NCBI GenBank assembly: GCA_002281555.1
Contig: NCGJ01000003.1
Coordinates: forward strand, 124,001 to 188,000
DNA length: 64,000 nucleotides
Direction: 5' to 3'
DNA from: Hydrogenophilales bacterium 28-61-23
GTDB taxonomy: Bacteria > Pseudomonadota > Gammaproteobacteria > Burkholderiales > Thiobacillaceae
Of this stretch, positions 63,640-64,000 are shown in pieces; positions within the stretch are counted from its first letter, which is position 1; each line of letters begins with the position of its first letter. Made by a program: the position numbers and the translations under genes. The notes beneath the pieces are model-generated. The model was not told where the DNA came from, searched no databases, and worked only from the letters and a program-made list of their open reading frames with translations.

Positions 63640-64000
63640 ATGCAACCGAACCCCCTCCTCCCCGCCCTCGATCCCGCCGCCAACGCAGTAGTCGAAGCCT
63701 GCGCCGGCAGCGGCAAAACCTGGCTGCTGGTTTCGCGCATGATCCGGCTGTTGCTGGCCGGCGCGGCGCCGTCCGAATTGCTCGCGATCACCTTCACACG
63801 CAAGGCGGCGGCGGAAATGCGCGCCCGCCTGGATGCCTGGCTGACCGATCTGGCCTTGCTGCCGGAAACCGAAGCGCTCGATTTCCTGACCCAGCGCGGC
63901 TACTCGACCGGCGAAGCGGCGCGCGCGCTGCCGGCCGCGCGTGGCTTGCTCGACAAAGTACTCAACGCCCGGCCCGGCCCGATGATCACCACCTTTCACG
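63640..64000 (+). CDS. UvrD/AddA-like ATP-dependent helicase (partial, 5' end only)
   Basis: The first 120 codons start [20 protein letters not shown]. Walker A is [20 protein letters not shown] and motif Ia is [18 protein letters not shown]; the window ends in GPMITTFH, the beginning of the T-hx-SFC-like motif. These are the first motifs of superfamily 1A UvrD/RecB/AddA helicases that repair double-strand breaks. The gene starts 25 bp after the kinase stop, and the rest lies beyond the window. Confidence 0.85.
   Translation, partial: MQPNPLLPALDPAANAVVEACAGSGKTWLLVSRMIRLLLAGAAPSELLAITFTRKAAAEMRARLDAWLTDLALLPETEALDFLTQRGYSTGEAARALPAARGLLDKVLNARPGPMITTFH

Overview
The window is a GC-rich Gram-negative chromosome segment, most likely from a betaproteobacterium of the Rhodocyclales type. 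This rests on a Neisseria-type trimeric porin, two PEP-CTERM proteins, RlmJ and MiaA of proteobacterial form, and strong sigma-54 promoters. The assignment is an inference from gene content, not a database match. No rRNA, tRNA or CRISPR array was seen.

Region 1 (1-4.1 kb, mostly minus strand) is the end of an extracellular contractile injection system (eCIS) locus: a tail sheath protein cut by the window edge, a conserved unknown and a DUF4255/Pvc16-type tail terminator. Next to it, on the plus strand, is a sigma-54 activator made only of an AAA+ and a Fis domain. Region 2 (4.1-14.7 kb, plus strand) holds a small winged-helix-like protein, a papain-like protease, a patatin-like lipase, a SLATT-like two-TM protein, a peptidoglycan amidase, a GH13 amylase, a large polytopic membrane protein and a truncated gene. 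Three sigma-54 promoters (4273, 4722 and 20321) each have a 16-bp GGG-N8-GACCC element 73-74 bp upstream. At two of them a second element lies exactly 43 bp further up. This looks like a dedicated regulon that ties the activator to putative eCIS cargo or companion genes, including a second, membrane-embedded patatin at 20.7 kb.

Region 3 (14.7-20.1 kb) is AT-richer accessory DNA. It contains integron attC-like sites without an integrase in the window, cassette genes (an unknown, an ankyrin protein, a TIR-like protein, a repeat lipoprotein), an IS1182-type transposase relic and a YefM-YoeB toxin-antitoxin pair.

Region 4 (23.5-54.2 kb, minus strand) is one large locus. It encodes a 7,815-residue LEPR-XLL surface protein (PPC-like, lectin-like, 12 CARDB, SdrD_B-like, subtilisin, PKD, cohesin and dockerin modules), a DUF3467 protein and a probable dedicated export machine: a GAF-HlyD fusion, a PqqD-like/M50-protease/HlyD fusion, a short SecA-like ATPase and a periplasmic adaptor. 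A terminator separates the substrate gene from the machine genes.

Region 5 (54.5-64 kb) carries two PEP-CTERM genes, each with its own sigma-54 promoter and a shared upstream motif, a porin, miaA, rlmJ, a ModA-like binding protein paired with a hybrid histidine kinase, and the start of a UvrD/AddA-like helicase.
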